Assembly (NCBI GenBank): GCA_002310055.1
Contig: DBXS01000026.1
Span: forward strand, 4,889 to 51,197
From: Clostridiales bacterium UBA1206
GTDB lineage: Bacteria; Bacillota; Clostridia; Oscillospirales; CAG-382
Length of the DNA: 46,309 nt
Direction of reading: 5' to 3'
Shown: piece by piece, positions 6,501 to 15,632 of the stretch
Layout of the letters: every line of letters starts with the position of its first letter
How positions within the stretch are numbered: the stretch's first letter is position 1
Notes under the pieces: generated by a model
Databases searched by the model: none
Told to the model about the DNA's origin: nothing
The model's input: only the letters and a program-made list of their open reading frames with translations
Position numbers and translations under genes: made by a program

Positions 6501-7502
6501 ATGGAAAACACAGCCAAGAAGCGCATACTTTCGGGGATCAAACCCACAGGTGAGCTCACTCTGGGCTCTTATATAGGAGCGATAAAAAACTGGGTTTCGC
6601 TTCAGGACGAATACGACTGCCTCTATATGCTTGCGGATATGCATTCCATCACGGTGAGGCACGACCCCGCCGTGCTTCGCAGACGCACGCTCGAACAGCT
6701 TGCGCAGTATATCGCGTGCGGTCTTGACCCCGAAAAGAATATACTTTTCATCCAGAGCCACATTCCGGCGCACGCCGAACTCGCCTGGGTGCTCAACTGC
6801 TACACTATGGTCGGCGAGCTCAACCGTATGACGCAGTTCAAAGAGAAATCGGCTAAGCATACCGAAAACATCAATGCCGGCCTTTACGATTATCCCGTGC
6901 TTATGGCTTCAGATATACTGCTTTACAACGCCGATCTCGTTCCTGTCGGCGAAGACCAGAAACAGCACGTAGAACTGTGCCGCGATATCGCCGCGCGTTT
7001 CAACGGCATATACGGCGACGTGTTCAAGATACCCGAACCGTTCATCCCCAAGCTCGGCGCACGCATTATGAGCCTCGACGATCCCGCAAGCAAGATGAGC
7101 AAATCCGAAGAATCCAACGGCAGCGTGCTGCTTATGGACGAGCCCAATATCATTAAGGCAAAGTTCCGCCGCGCAGTCACTGACAGCGAGACTTGCGTAA
7201 GGTACGACCCCGAAAACAAAAAGGGCGTTTCCAACCTTATGACGATATATTCTGTCTGCACAGGGTACACTTACGAGCAGATCGAAAACGATTTCTCGGG
7301 TAAAGGCTACGGCGAATTCAAGACCGCCGTGGGCGACGCAGTCGTCGAAACGCTACGTCCCATACGCGAAGAGGCTAAACGTCTGCTTGCCGATAAAGCA
7401 TACCTCAATTCCGTTATTACCAAGGGCGCGGAAAACGCCGGTCGCATAGCATACCGCATGCTTTCAAAGGTATATAAAAAAGTCGGTTTTTACAGACCGT
7501 AA
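6501..7502 (+). CDS. trpS: Tryptophanyl-tRNA synthetase
   Basis: 333 residues, normal for bacterial TrpRS. It charges tRNA-Trp with tryptophan using ATP. Seen: the HIGH-type segment KPTGELTLGSYIGAIKNW (residues about 12-29) and the KMSKS loop SKMSKSEESNGSVLLMDEP (about 198-216), the two class I synthetase signatures. GGAG at 6490-6493 precedes the ATG by 7 bases. The topoisomerase B gene begins 22 bases after the stop, so transcription may continue through. Confidence 0.97.
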   Translation: MENTAKKRILSGIKPTGELTLGSYIGAIKNWVSLQDEYDCLYMLADMHSITVRHDPAVLRRRTLEQLAQYIACGLDPEKNILFIQSHIPAHAELAWVLNCYTMVGELNRMTQFKEKSAKHTENINAGLYDYPVLMASDILLYNADLVPVGEDQKQHVELCRDIAARFNGIYGDVFKIPEPFIPKLGARIMSLDDPASKMSKSEESNGSVLLMDEPNIIKAKFRRAVTDSETCVRYDPENKKGVSNLMTIYSVCTGYTYEQIENDFSGKGYGEFKTAVGDAVVETLRPIREEAKRLLADKAYLNSVITKGAENAGRIAYRMLSKVYKKVGFYRP

Positions 7503-7523
7503 ATTCAGTTTCGGAGGATAACA

Positions 7524-9503
7524 TTGGCTAAGAAAAACGATTACAACGAGCAAAGCATTACTTCGTTAAAAGGCGCCGACCGCGTGCGCCTACGTCCCGC
7601 CGTCATTTTCGGCTCCGACGGACTCGAAGGATGCGAGCATTCGTTTTTTGAGATCCTTTCCAATTCCATAGACGAATCGCGCGAAGGCTACGGATCGCGC
7701 ATCAATATCACCGTTTTCCGCGACCATTCCATTACTGTGGAAGATTTCGGTCGCGGCGTGCCGCTCGACTGGAACGAAAAAGAGCAGCGCTATAACTGGG
7801 AGCTCGTGTTTTGCGAACTGTACGCCGGCGGCAAGTATAAGAATCTCGAAGGCGGCGCGTACGAATATTCTCTGGGGCTAAACGGGCTCGGCGCCTGCGC
7901 CACGCAGTATTCTTCCGAATATATGGAAGTTTCCGCGTATACTCACGGAACCAAGTACAGCATTTCGTTCAAAGAAGGCAACCCGGCAAGTGAGCTCGTG
8001 AAAGAGCCGTGCGCTAAGAACAAGAGCGGGACGTATATCCATTGGAAACCCGACTTAAAAGTATTTACCGAGATCGCCATCCCGCGCGAATATTTCGAGA
8101 CCACGCTCAAAAAGCAGGCGGTCGTAAACGCCGGGCTCGTGCTCGCGCTCAAGTGGCAGACCGAAAAAGGCAGCTTTGAAGAGACCGAATTCTTCTATGA
8201 AAACGGGATCGTCGATTACATCAACGAGACCGTCGGCGTCAACTATCTAAACGAACCGCGTTTCTTTTCCGCCGAACGTATGGGCCGCGACAGGGAAGAT
8301 ATGCCCGATTACAAGCTCAAAATGAACTTCGCGTTCTGCTTTTCCAACGAAGTGCAGATGATCGAGTATTACCACAATTCTTCTTTCCTCGAACACGGCG
8401 GCTCGCCCGACAAGGCGCTGCGCAGCGCTTTCGTTTCGGTTATCGATAAATATCTCAAATCCAACAACAAATACAAAGCAAAAGAAAACAAGATCACTTT
8501 CGCCGACGTCGAAGCGTGCCTCGTATTCGTGTCGAGCTCGTTTTCAACCCAGACGTCTTACGCAAACCAGACAAAAAAAGCGATCACGAACACGTTCATC
8601 ACTTCCGCGATGACCGAGTTTTTCAAGCATTCGCTCGAGGTCTACTTTATAGAAAACCCGCAGGACGCCGACCGAGTCTGCAGCCAAGTGCTCATCAATA
8701 TGCGCTCGCGCGAGAAAAGCGACGAAATGCGCATAAATATAAAGAAACAGCTCACAACGTCGCTCGATATTTCGAATACCGTCGAAAAATTCGTCAACTG
8801 CCGCTCCAAAGACAAAAACGTCTGCGAGCTTTATATCGTGGAAGGCGATTCGGCGCTTTCGAGCTGCAAGCTTGCGCGCAAAGCCGAATTCCAGGCGCTC
8901 ATCCCCGTGCGCGGCAAGACGCTCAACTGCCTCAAAGCGAGCTATTCGCAGATATTCGACAGCCAGATAATCACGGACCTTATAAAGATCCTCGGCTGCG
9001 GTATAGAGATGAACGGCAAGCAGTTCAAGGGGCAGCAGCTGTTCAATCTCGATCAGCTTCGTTGGAGCAAGGTCATCATCTGCACCGACGCCGACGAAGA
9101 CGGATATCAGATAAGGACCCTTATCCTCACCGTTTTCTACCGCCTTATGCCAACGCTGCTCCGCGAAGGCAGAGTGTATATCGCGCTCACACCGCTGTAC
9201 GAGATAACCACCAAAGACGACACCTATTTCGCATACGACGAAAAAGAAAAAGCCGAGATAATGGAAAAGATCGGCAACGCAAAATATACCATCCAGCGTT
9301 CAAAAGGACTCGGCGAAAACGATCCGGATATGATGGAGCGCACCACGATGGCGCCTTCCACAAGGCGTTTGCTGCAGATAAAACTCGATAACGAAGCCAC
9401 CGCCGCCGATATGTTCAATATCCTGCTCGGCGACGATATCGTGAGCAGAAAGAAATATATCGAAGATTACGGCGCCCAATATCTGCCCCTTGCGGATATT
9501 TAA
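7524..9503 (+). CDS. parE: Type II topoisomerase B subunit (topoisomerase IV-type, ParE-like)
   Basis: 659 residues. ATPase subunit of a DNA type II topoisomerase. Seen: GHKL ATPase motifs EILSNSIDES, DFGRGVP and the ATP lid GLNGLGACATQYSSE; the QTK-type loop NQTKKAITN; TOPRIM motifs EGDSALSSCKLAR, PVRGKTLNC and DADEDGYQIRTL. Several positions differ from typical GyrB/ParE (DFGRG for DNGRG, DADEDGYQI for DADVDGSHI), marking a divergent clade. The start is TTG at 7524 with GGAGG 6 bases upstream. Immediately followed by the A subunit, with which it forms a heterotetramer. GyrB is the alternative; absence of GyrA features in the partner favours topoisomerase IV. Confidence 0.88.
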   Translation: MAKKNDYNEQSITSLKGADRVRLRPAVIFGSDGLEGCEHSFFEILSNSIDESREGYGSRINITVFRDHSITVEDFGRGVPLDWNEKEQRYNWELVFCELYAGGKYKNLEGGAYEYSLGLNGLGACATQYSSEYMEVSAYTHGTKYSISFKEGNPASELVKEPCAKNKSGTYIHWKPDLKVFTEIAIPREYFETTLKKQAVVNAGLVLALKWQTEKGSFEETEFFYENGIVDYINETVGVNYLNEPRFFSAERMGRDREDMPDYKLKMNFAFCFSNEVQMIEYYHNSSFLEHGGSPDKALRSAFVSVIDKYLKSNNKYKAKENKITFADVEACLVFVSSSFSTQTSYANQTKKAITNTFITSAMTEFFKHSLEVYFIENPQDADRVCSQVLINMRSREKSDEMRINIKKQLTTSLDISNTVEKFVNCRSKDKNVCELYIVEGDSALSSCKLARKAEFQALIPVRGKTLNCLKASYSQIFDSQIITDLIKILGCGIEMNGKQFKGQQLFNLDQLRWSKVIICTDADEDGYQIRTLILTVFYRLMPTLLREGRVYIALTPLYEITTKDDTYFAYDEKEKAEIMEKIGNAKYTIQRSKGLGENDPDMMERTTMAPSTRRLLQIKLDNEATAADMFNILLGDDIVSRKKYIEDYGAQYLPLADI

Positions 9504-9521
9504 GGCACAGGAGTTTAAAGA

Positions 9522-11759
9522 ATGGCTAAGAGAAAAAAGCAGGAGTTACCAGTAGAAGAAAAACCGGCGGAGATCGCGGTACAGGAGATAGCAGACGTAC
9601 TCGAGACCAACTATATGCCTTACGCGATGTCGGTCATAGTTTCGCGTTCCATACCCGAAATAGACGGTTTCAAGGCCTCGCACCGCAAGCTCCTTTATAC
9701 TATGTATAAAATGGGGTTGCTTACGGGCAACCGCACCAAATCTACAAACGTAGTCGGCGCCACGATGAAGCTCAACCCCCACGGCGACGCCGCTATATAC
9801 GAAACGCTCGTCCGTCTCACCACCGGCAAAGACGCGCTCCTTCATCCGTTTATAGATTCCAAAGGCACTTTCGGCAAACAGGGGTCGGATATCGTATTTG
9901 CCGCTTCGCGTTATACCGAAGTCAAGCTCGACAAGATCTGCGAATACGTATTCGGCGGCATAGAAAAAGACGCGGTCGATTTTACCGATAACTACGACCA
10001 CACGATAACCGAACCGCTTCTGCTGCCGGTAGCGTTCCCCAACGTGCTGGTCGCTCCCAACTCGGGGATCGCCGTCGGTATAGCATGCAATATCTGCTCG
10101 TTCAATCTCAACGAGATTTGCGACGCGACCATAGCGCTGCTTCAGAAAGGCGGTCTTACTGACGACGAACTGCTCGATATCGTAAAGGCGCCCGATTTCA
10201 CCACCGGCGGACAGTATCTTTACGACAGAGAAAAACTGCTCGAGATCTACCGTACCGGCCACGGTACCGTGCGTCTGCGTTCCAAATACAAGTACGACAA
10301 AAAAGACAACTGCATAGAAGTCTACGAGATACCGTACACCACCACGATAGAAAGCATCAAAGACAGCATCGTCAAGCTTATAAAGGAAGGCTCCTTCCGC
10401 GAGATATCCGACGTGCGCGACGAGATCGGCAAGGACAGCATGAAACTTGCTATCGATTTGAAACGCGGCGTGGATCCCGATAAGCTCATGGCCCGCCTTT
10501 TCCGTAATTCCAGAACGCATTTGGAAGACACCTTCCGCTGCAATTTCAACGTGCTCATCTGCGGCTCCCCGCGCGTGCTCGGCGTCGCCGATCTGCTTGA
10601 AGAGTGGAGCGCGTTCCGCATTGAATGCCTCAGGCGCGTGTTCACTTTCGACTGGGAAAAGAAAAGAGCGCGTCTGCATCTGCTCGAAGGCCTTAAAAAG
10701 ATACTGCTCGATATCGATAAAGCGATACGCATCATAAGGCATACCGAAAAAGATTCCGACGTCATCCCCAACTTGATGTCGGGGTTCGATATCGACGAAT
10801 TGCAGGCTGAATATATCGCCAATATCAAACTGCGCAACTTAAATAAAGAATACCTGCTCGATAATATCGACGAGATCGAGGGGCTCGAAAAAGAAGTCGC
10901 CGATCTGTATTCTCTCATCCAAAGCAACGCAAAGATAAGGAAATATATAATCAAAGAGCTCGAAGCCGTAAAATCCAAGTACGGCAAGCCTCGTAAGACC
11001 GAAATAATCTACGAAGACGGTCTTGCGGATTCGGTTTCGGAAGAAGACGAACTTCCGGATTATCCCGTTACCGTGTTCCTTTCCAAGGAAGGATATTTCA
11101 AAAAATGCACCGCGCAGTCGCTTCGCGGCAACGACGTGCAGAAATTCAAAGAAAACGACTACCTCGTTTCGGTGCAGGAAACGACCAACAAATCACAGGT
11201 GCTGTTCTTCACCGATAAAGCGCAGGTATACAAAGCGCGCGTTTCGGAATTCGAAGATTCCAAAGCGAGCTCGCTCGGCGTTTTCGTGCCGGTCAAGCTG
11301 GGGTTCGATCCCGACGAAAAAGTCATCGCCGGTATCTGCCTGAACGATCTCAACTGCGATTTCGCCCTGTTCTTCGAAAACGGCAAAGCCGTTAGGATAC
11401 CCGCGTCCGGATACGAGACCAAGACAAACCGCCGCAAGCTCAAGAACGCGTTCTTCGACGGTTCTCCATGCGTAGGCGTGTTCGTTTCGAACGAAAAGAA
11501 CGAATATCTGGTGCGTACCGACTCCATGCGCGCGCTGCTCATAAAGGATAAGCAGATCGCAAAGAAGACCACGCGCACGTCGTACGGTTCCGCTGTCTTT
11601 ACGCTCAAAAAGGGACAAAAAGTCATTTCCGCCGTCATATACGACAAAGAAAAAGAACCGCTCCAGAAGGAAAGCCGTTACCGCAAGTCGGCGCTGCCTT
11701 CCGCCGGCGGAATATTCGAAGAAGAGGACGTTGAGTTTTTGCAGCAGACTCTTATTTGA
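9522..11759 (+). CDS. parC: Type II topoisomerase A subunit (topoisomerase IV-type, ParC-like)
   Basis: 745 residues. DNA-cleaving subunit. Seen: the Lys-rich N-terminus, the winged-helix region IPEIDGFKASHRKLLYTMYKM (about 45-65), and the catalytic tyrosine in FAASRYTEVKL (about residue 130). A coiled-coil-like stretch (about 440-490) and a short C-terminal domain follow; no GyrA-box QRRGGKG is seen, which argues for decatenating topoisomerase IV rather than gyrase. GFKASHRK replaces the usual DGLKPVHRR. Gene starts 18 bases after the B subunit gene, so one transcript. Confidence 0.88.
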   Translation: MAKRKKQELPVEEKPAEIAVQEIADVLETNYMPYAMSVIVSRSIPEIDGFKASHRKLLYTMYKMGLLTGNRTKSTNVVGATMKLNPHGDAAIYETLVRLTTGKDALLHPFIDSKGTFGKQGSDIVFAASRYTEVKLDKICEYVFGGIEKDAVDFTDNYDHTITEPLLLPVAFPNVLVAPNSGIAVGIACNICSFNLNEICDATIALLQKGGLTDDELLDIVKAPDFTTGGQYLYDREKLLEIYRTGHGTVRLRSKYKYDKKDNCIEVYEIPYTTTIESIKDSIVKLIKEGSFREISDVRDEIGKDSMKLAIDLKRGVDPDKLMARLFRNSRTHLEDTFRCNFNVLICGSPRVLGVADLLEEWSAFRIECLRRVFTFDWEKKRARLHLLEGLKKILLDIDKAIRIIRHTEKDSDVIPNLMSGFDIDELQAEYIANIKLRNLNKEYLLDNIDEIEGLEKEVADLYSLIQSNAKIRKYIIKELEAVKSKYGKPRKTEIIYEDGLADSVSEEDELPDYPVTVFLSKEGYFKKCTAQSLRGNDVQKFKENDYLVSVQETTNKSQVLFFTDKAQVYKARVSEFEDSKASSLGVFVPVKLGFDPDEKVIAGICLNDLNCDFALFFENGKAVRIPASGYETKTNRRKLKNAFFDGSPCVGVFVSNEKNEYLVRTDSMRALLIKDKQIAKKTTRTSYGSAVFTLKKGQKVISAVIYDKEKEPLQKESRYRKSALPSAGGIFEEEDVEFLQQTLI

Positions 11760-11797
11760 AATACCCGTGATCCAAAGCAATAATAGGGGGAATGTTT

Positions 11798-13795
11798 ATG
11801 AGTCTTAAAAAGCTCCTTAAAAATAACGTGTTTATGCTCGTGCTGAGCATAGCGTTTATGATCGCGTTATGTATCATAGCTTTCGTATACAGCGTAAAAG
11901 CCGGTATCATTTCGACGATCCTCTTTATCTGCTATATCATTTATGTTATGATATACTCGTATTTCGGCAGCGGCGAGATCAAGAACAACCTCGCCGGCAA
12001 GTCGCTCGCCTCTCATACGTTCGATTTTATATCCGATATGAACGTCCCCGTGCTGCTGTGCGATTCGCGCGGTTCCGTCTCGTGGTACAACAACGCGTTC
12101 CGCGAACTTTTTTCCGAGACTACGTTCAAGATCGGCGACAGCGGAAAGAGCATTTCCGACGATATCGATATCAGCCGCTTTGAGAAAGCCTGCAAAGACG
12201 CCGATTCCGATAATTATATCCTCGCCAAAAAGGACAACAGGTATTTCCGCATACATCCTTACTATATCGAAACTATGCGCAAAAACTTCTGGCTCGCGGT
12301 GTGGATCGACAGCACTGAACACGAGGAACTCATCAAAAAGCATATCGATTCAAACGTGCTCGTGGCGTACGCCGCGGTCGATAACATCAACGAGCTTTCA
12401 TCCGGCATACAGCAGGACAGATACCGCGAAATTTCTGCAAAGATCTATAACGTGCTCAATGACTGGGTCAACTCGATGCACGGCATAATCAAGGAATACG
12501 AGCGCGACAAATACCTTATATTCTTTGAAGACAAGTATATCGGTCAGCAGTTCGAATCAAAATTCGACATTCTCGACAAGATAAACGACCTTTCCGAAGA
12601 CACCGACGGCGTACCGCTTACCGTTTCCATCGGTATCGCCAGGGTTTTCGGCAGCGGGCTCGACGAAAAAGAAGAGGCAGCCAAGAATTCGCTCCAGCTC
12701 GCGCTACAGCGCGGCGGCGCCCAGGTAGTGGTCAAGAACCGCAACGACAATGAATTTTTCGGCGGAAGGACCAAGACTATACAAAAACGCACCAAGATTA
12801 AATCGCGCGTGGTCGCCAACGAACTCGTGTCGCTCATTTCCAAGTCGTCCAACGTACTTATAATGGGCCACGCCAACCCCGATTTCGACGCGATCGCTTC
12901 GTGCGTGGGCATCGCTCGGCTCGCGATGTCGCGAGGCAGGGAAGTAAAGATAATCGAAGACCTCGACAATCCCAACTTCTCGATCTGCCGCGAAAAACTT
13001 TCGGGCATCAAAGAATACGACAAAATATTCGTTGATAAAGTGTACGGGCAGGAACTACTTAAACCCGATACTCTGGTCGTAATTTCCGACGTCAGCAACG
13101 TAAGCATCTTCGAATCCCCCGAGATCTACCGCAATGCCGAAAATGTCGTCGTGATTGATCACCACAGGCAAACTCAGGAATTCACCAAGAACCACGCTAT
13201 CACCTATATAGAGCCCACCGCTTCTTCCGCAAGCGAGCTCGTAGCGGAGATGCTGGAGATCGTGCTGCCGCTCAACACTCTGGCAAAAGAAGAAGCCGAG
13301 CTTATGCTCGCAGGCATACTGCTCGACACGCAGAACTTCACCCGCAACGTCGGCATACGCACATTCTCGGCGGCTATGTATCTGCGCGGCGAAGGCGCTA
13401 ACACCTCGAGCGCGCAGGCGATGTTCAAATATCAGATCGGCGAATTCAAAAAGATCGCCGAATTCGAACGTAATATATTCATTTTCCGCAAAATATTCGC
13501 AATTACGCAGTACGAAAACGACAACGATCCCGAAAACCGCATCACCGCCGCGCAGGTGGCGGACCGTATGCTTATGATCGACGGTATACACGCATCGTTC
13601 ACCGTTTCCAAAGTCGAAAACGCCATCCATATCTCGGCACGCAGCGACGGAAGCGTGAACGTTTCGCTCATCCTCGAAAAGATCGGCGGCGGCGGGCATT
13701 TCGATTCCGCGGGCGCAAAGATCAGCGGTTCGAGCATGAAACAGGCGATGTCCATGCTGCGCGAAGCCATTGTCAATTACTGCGACAACAATTAA
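11798..13795 (+). CDS. gdpP: GdpP-like cyclic di-AMP phosphodiesterase (DHH family, membrane-bound)
   Basis: 665 residues from ATG 11798; an ATG at 11792 is only one base from the AGGGGG ribosome-binding site (11785-11790), whereas 11798 is seven away. Layout: two transmembrane helices (about 10-58), a PAS-like segment, a degenerate GGDEF domain (about 170-310), DHH domain with GHANPDFDAIAS (about 356-367), DVSNVS, and VIDHHRQ (about 451-457), and DHHA1 with GGGGHFDSAGAK near 630. Known: GdpP hydrolyses c-di-AMP to pApA and affects osmotic and cell-wall homeostasis. The rplI neighbour directly downstream is the usual Bacillota arrangement. Confidence 0.93.
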   Translation: MSLKKLLKNNVFMLVLSIAFMIALCIIAFVYSVKAGIISTILFICYIIYVMIYSYFGSGEIKNNLAGKSLASHTFDFISDMNVPVLLCDSRGSVSWYNNAFRELFSETTFKIGDSGKSISDDIDISRFEKACKDADSDNYILAKKDNRYFRIHPYYIETMRKNFWLAVWIDSTEHEELIKKHIDSNVLVAYAAVDNINELSSGIQQDRYREISAKIYNVLNDWVNSMHGIIKEYERDKYLIFFEDKYIGQQFESKFDILDKINDLSEDTDGVPLTVSIGIARVFGSGLDEKEEAAKNSLQLALQRGGAQVVVKNRNDNEFFGGRTKTIQKRTKIKSRVVANELVSLISKSSNVLIMGHANPDFDAIASCVGIARLAMSRGREVKIIEDLDNPNFSICREKLSGIKEYDKIFVDKVYGQELLKPDTLVVISDVSNVSIFESPEIYRNAENVVVIDHHRQTQEFTKNHAITYIEPTASSASELVAEMLEIVLPLNTLAKEEAELMLAGILLDTQNFTRNVGIRTFSAAMYLRGEGANTSSAQAMFKYQIGEFKKIAEFERNIFIFRKIFAITQYENDNDPENRITAAQVADRMLMIDGIHASFTVSKVENAIHISARSDGSVNVSLILEKIGGGGHFDSAGAKISGSSMKQAMSMLREAIVNYCDNN

Positions 13796-13810
13796 AGGAG
13801 GATACGATTT

Positions 13811-14254
13811 ATGAAAGTGATTTTGCTTCAGGACGTAAAGGCACAAGGGAAAAAGGGCGATATCGTAAACGTTTCCGACGGATACGCCAAGAATTTCCTC
13901 TTCCCGCGCAATCTCGCCAAAGAAGCCAGCGCGTCGGCGCTCAACGAGGTAAAACTCCGTAAAGAAGCCGAAAATTACCGCCACGATCAGGAAAAGCAGG
14001 CGGCCATAGAAAACAAAGCCATACTCGACAAAGCGACCCTCGTCTATAAGACCACCGGAGGCGTCGACGGGCGTCTGTATTCTGCCGTAACTTCCAAAGA
14101 TATCTCCGAAATGATCAAAAAAGAGCTCGGTATAGATATCGAAAAGAAGAAGATATCCGTCGACGAAGTTATCAAGACCGTCGGCGAATACAAAGTGACC
14201 GTAAAGCTGTTCCCCGAGATCAGCTCCGTAATCAAAGTAATTGTAGAAGGATGA
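13811..14254 (+). CDS. rplI: 50S ribosomal protein L9
   Basis: 147 residues, the family length. N-terminal rRNA-binding domain MKVILLQDVKAQGKKGDIV and DGYAKNFLFPRNLA, connecting charged helix, and C-terminal domain. AAAGGAGG precedes the ATG by about 8 bases. It lies between gdpP and dnaB, the conserved gdpP-rplI-dnaB order of Bacillota. Confidence 0.97.
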   Translation: MKVILLQDVKAQGKKGDIVNVSDGYAKNFLFPRNLAKEASASALNEVKLRKEAENYRHDQEKQAAIENKAILDKATLVYKTTGGVDGRLYSAVTSKDISEMIKKELGIDIEKKKISVDEVIKTVGEYKVTVKLFPEISSVIKVIVEG

Positions 14255-14261
14255 ATCTTTT

Positions 14262-15632
14262 ATGAGCGAATTTGAGGGAATCAAACAATATCCCCATTCA
14301 AACGAAGCCGAACAGGCGGTCCTTGGTGCGCTTATACTCGACCCCAACAGATTTGCCGACGTCGCCGGACTTACCGAAGAGGACTTTTACACCGACACGC
14401 ACAAGGCGATCTTCAGCGCGATAAGGAATCTATATACTCTAAGCCGCGAAATCGACGTCGTAACGTTGGTCGAAGAAGTTAGGCGTTCTTTCAACGACGC
14501 CGATCTCGACGCCGCGAAGTACATCAAGACTATCTGCGATCTCGCCACCGAAAACTCCAACATAGCCGAATACGTGCGCATCATCACCGAAAAATCCGTG
14601 CTGCGCAAGCTTATCGACGCTTCGAGAAAGATATCCGAAAAAGCGTTCGAAGGAACCGGTGAAGTCAAGCAGATTGTTCAATATTCCGAAGACCTCGTTT
14701 TCCGCATCGCGGACGAACGGTATCATACCGAGCTCACGCATATTTCCGATACTGTAAAGGAAAACTACGCCCGTTACCAGTACCTTGCGCACAATCCCAA
14801 TTCGTACAGCGGCGTAAAGACCGGCTATTCGGAACTCGACAGATACTTTATAAGCCTCGACGAAGGCGATCTGGTGCTCATAGGCGCTCGTCCCGGCGTA
14901 GGTAAGACGACGTTCGCGCTCAATTTGGCGCTCAACGTAGGACTCAGATACCCCAAAAAGAGCGTCGCCGTATTCTCGCTCGAAATGTCAAAGGAACAGC
15001 TCGTTAACCGCCTCGTTTCCTGTCAGGCGCTTATCGATAACTATACCGTCAAAAAGGCTACTTTCACGGACGAGCAGTGGGGCGAGCTCGCAGAAGCGTG
15101 CTCCAAACTCAGCGGCACCGAGATATATATCGACGACACCGCCAACGTTTCGGTCACCGATATCGTCACTAAAGTCCGCCGTCTCAAAGACCCGGGACTT
15201 ATCATAATCGACTATTTGCAGCTGATGCGCGGAGAATCGCATAAAGACAACAGAGTTCTCGAAATAGGCGATATCACCCGTTCGCTCAAGATACTCGCCA
15301 AGGATCTTAAAGTCCCCGTACTGCTGGTATCGCAACTTTCGCGTCCTCCCAAGGGGCTGAAAGAAAAGAGACCGCAGCTTCAGGATCTGCGCGATTCCGG
15401 CTCTATCGAACAGGACGCCGATATCGTTATGCTGCTCTACCGCGAAGGATACGACAGCGGAGAGGGCGAAAAGAACAATTTTGCCGATAACAGCCAGAAA
15501 ACGGTAGAATGCATTATTGCAAAGAACCGCCACGGCAGCACAGGCACAGTGAATTTCGCCTGGTACGGTCCTTATTTCAAATATGTCGAGATAGACGAAT
15601 CATACAACAAAGACAAAGAAAATGAGCAGTAA
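14262..15632 (+). CDS. dnaB: Replicative DNA helicase DnaB
   Basis: 456 residues. Hexameric helicase at the replication fork. Seen: N-terminal primase-interaction domain beginning PHSNEAEQAVLGALILD, a linker, and the RecA-like motor with Walker A GARPGVGKTTFALN (about 206-219), Walker B LIIIDYLQLM, and the SQLSRPPKG and RDSGSIEQDADIVMLLYR motifs. No intein interrupts the motor. Starts 7 bases after rplI; its last 11 bases overlap tilS. Confidence 0.97.
   Translation: MSEFEGIKQYPHSNEAEQAVLGALILDPNRFADVAGLTEEDFYTDTHKAIFSAIRNLYTLSREIDVVTLVEEVRRSFNDADLDAAKYIKTICDLATENSNIAEYVRIITEKSVLRKLIDASRKISEKAFEGTGEVKQIVQYSEDLVFRIADERYHTELTHISDTVKENYARYQYLAHNPNSYSGVKTGYSELDRYFISLDEGDLVLIGARPGVGKTTFALNLALNVGLRYPKKSVAVFSLEMSKEQLVNRLVSCQALIDNYTVKKATFTDEQWGELAEACSKLSGTEIYIDDTANVSVTDIVTKVRRLKDPGLIIIDYLQLMRGESHKDNRVLEIGDITRSLKILAKDLKVPVLLVSQLSRPPKGLKEKRPQLQDLRDSGSIEQDADIVMLLYREGYDSGEGEKNNFADNSQKTVECIIAKNRHGSTGTVNFAWYGPYFKYVEIDESYNKDKENEQ

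Noticed and set aside
6343..6501. T-box leader before trpS
   Set aside because: Leader from the promoter is about 35 bases and has no T-box sequence or terminator.
9546..10742. Long open frame (398 codons) on the minus strand inside parC
   Set aside because: It mirrors a well-supported gene; the codon bias of this genome leaves antisense frames open. No family features or ribosome-binding site.
13055..14347. 430-codon minus-strand frame across gdpP, rplI and dnaB
   Set aside because: It spans three real plus-strand genes and their junctions; translation has low-complexity antisense character.
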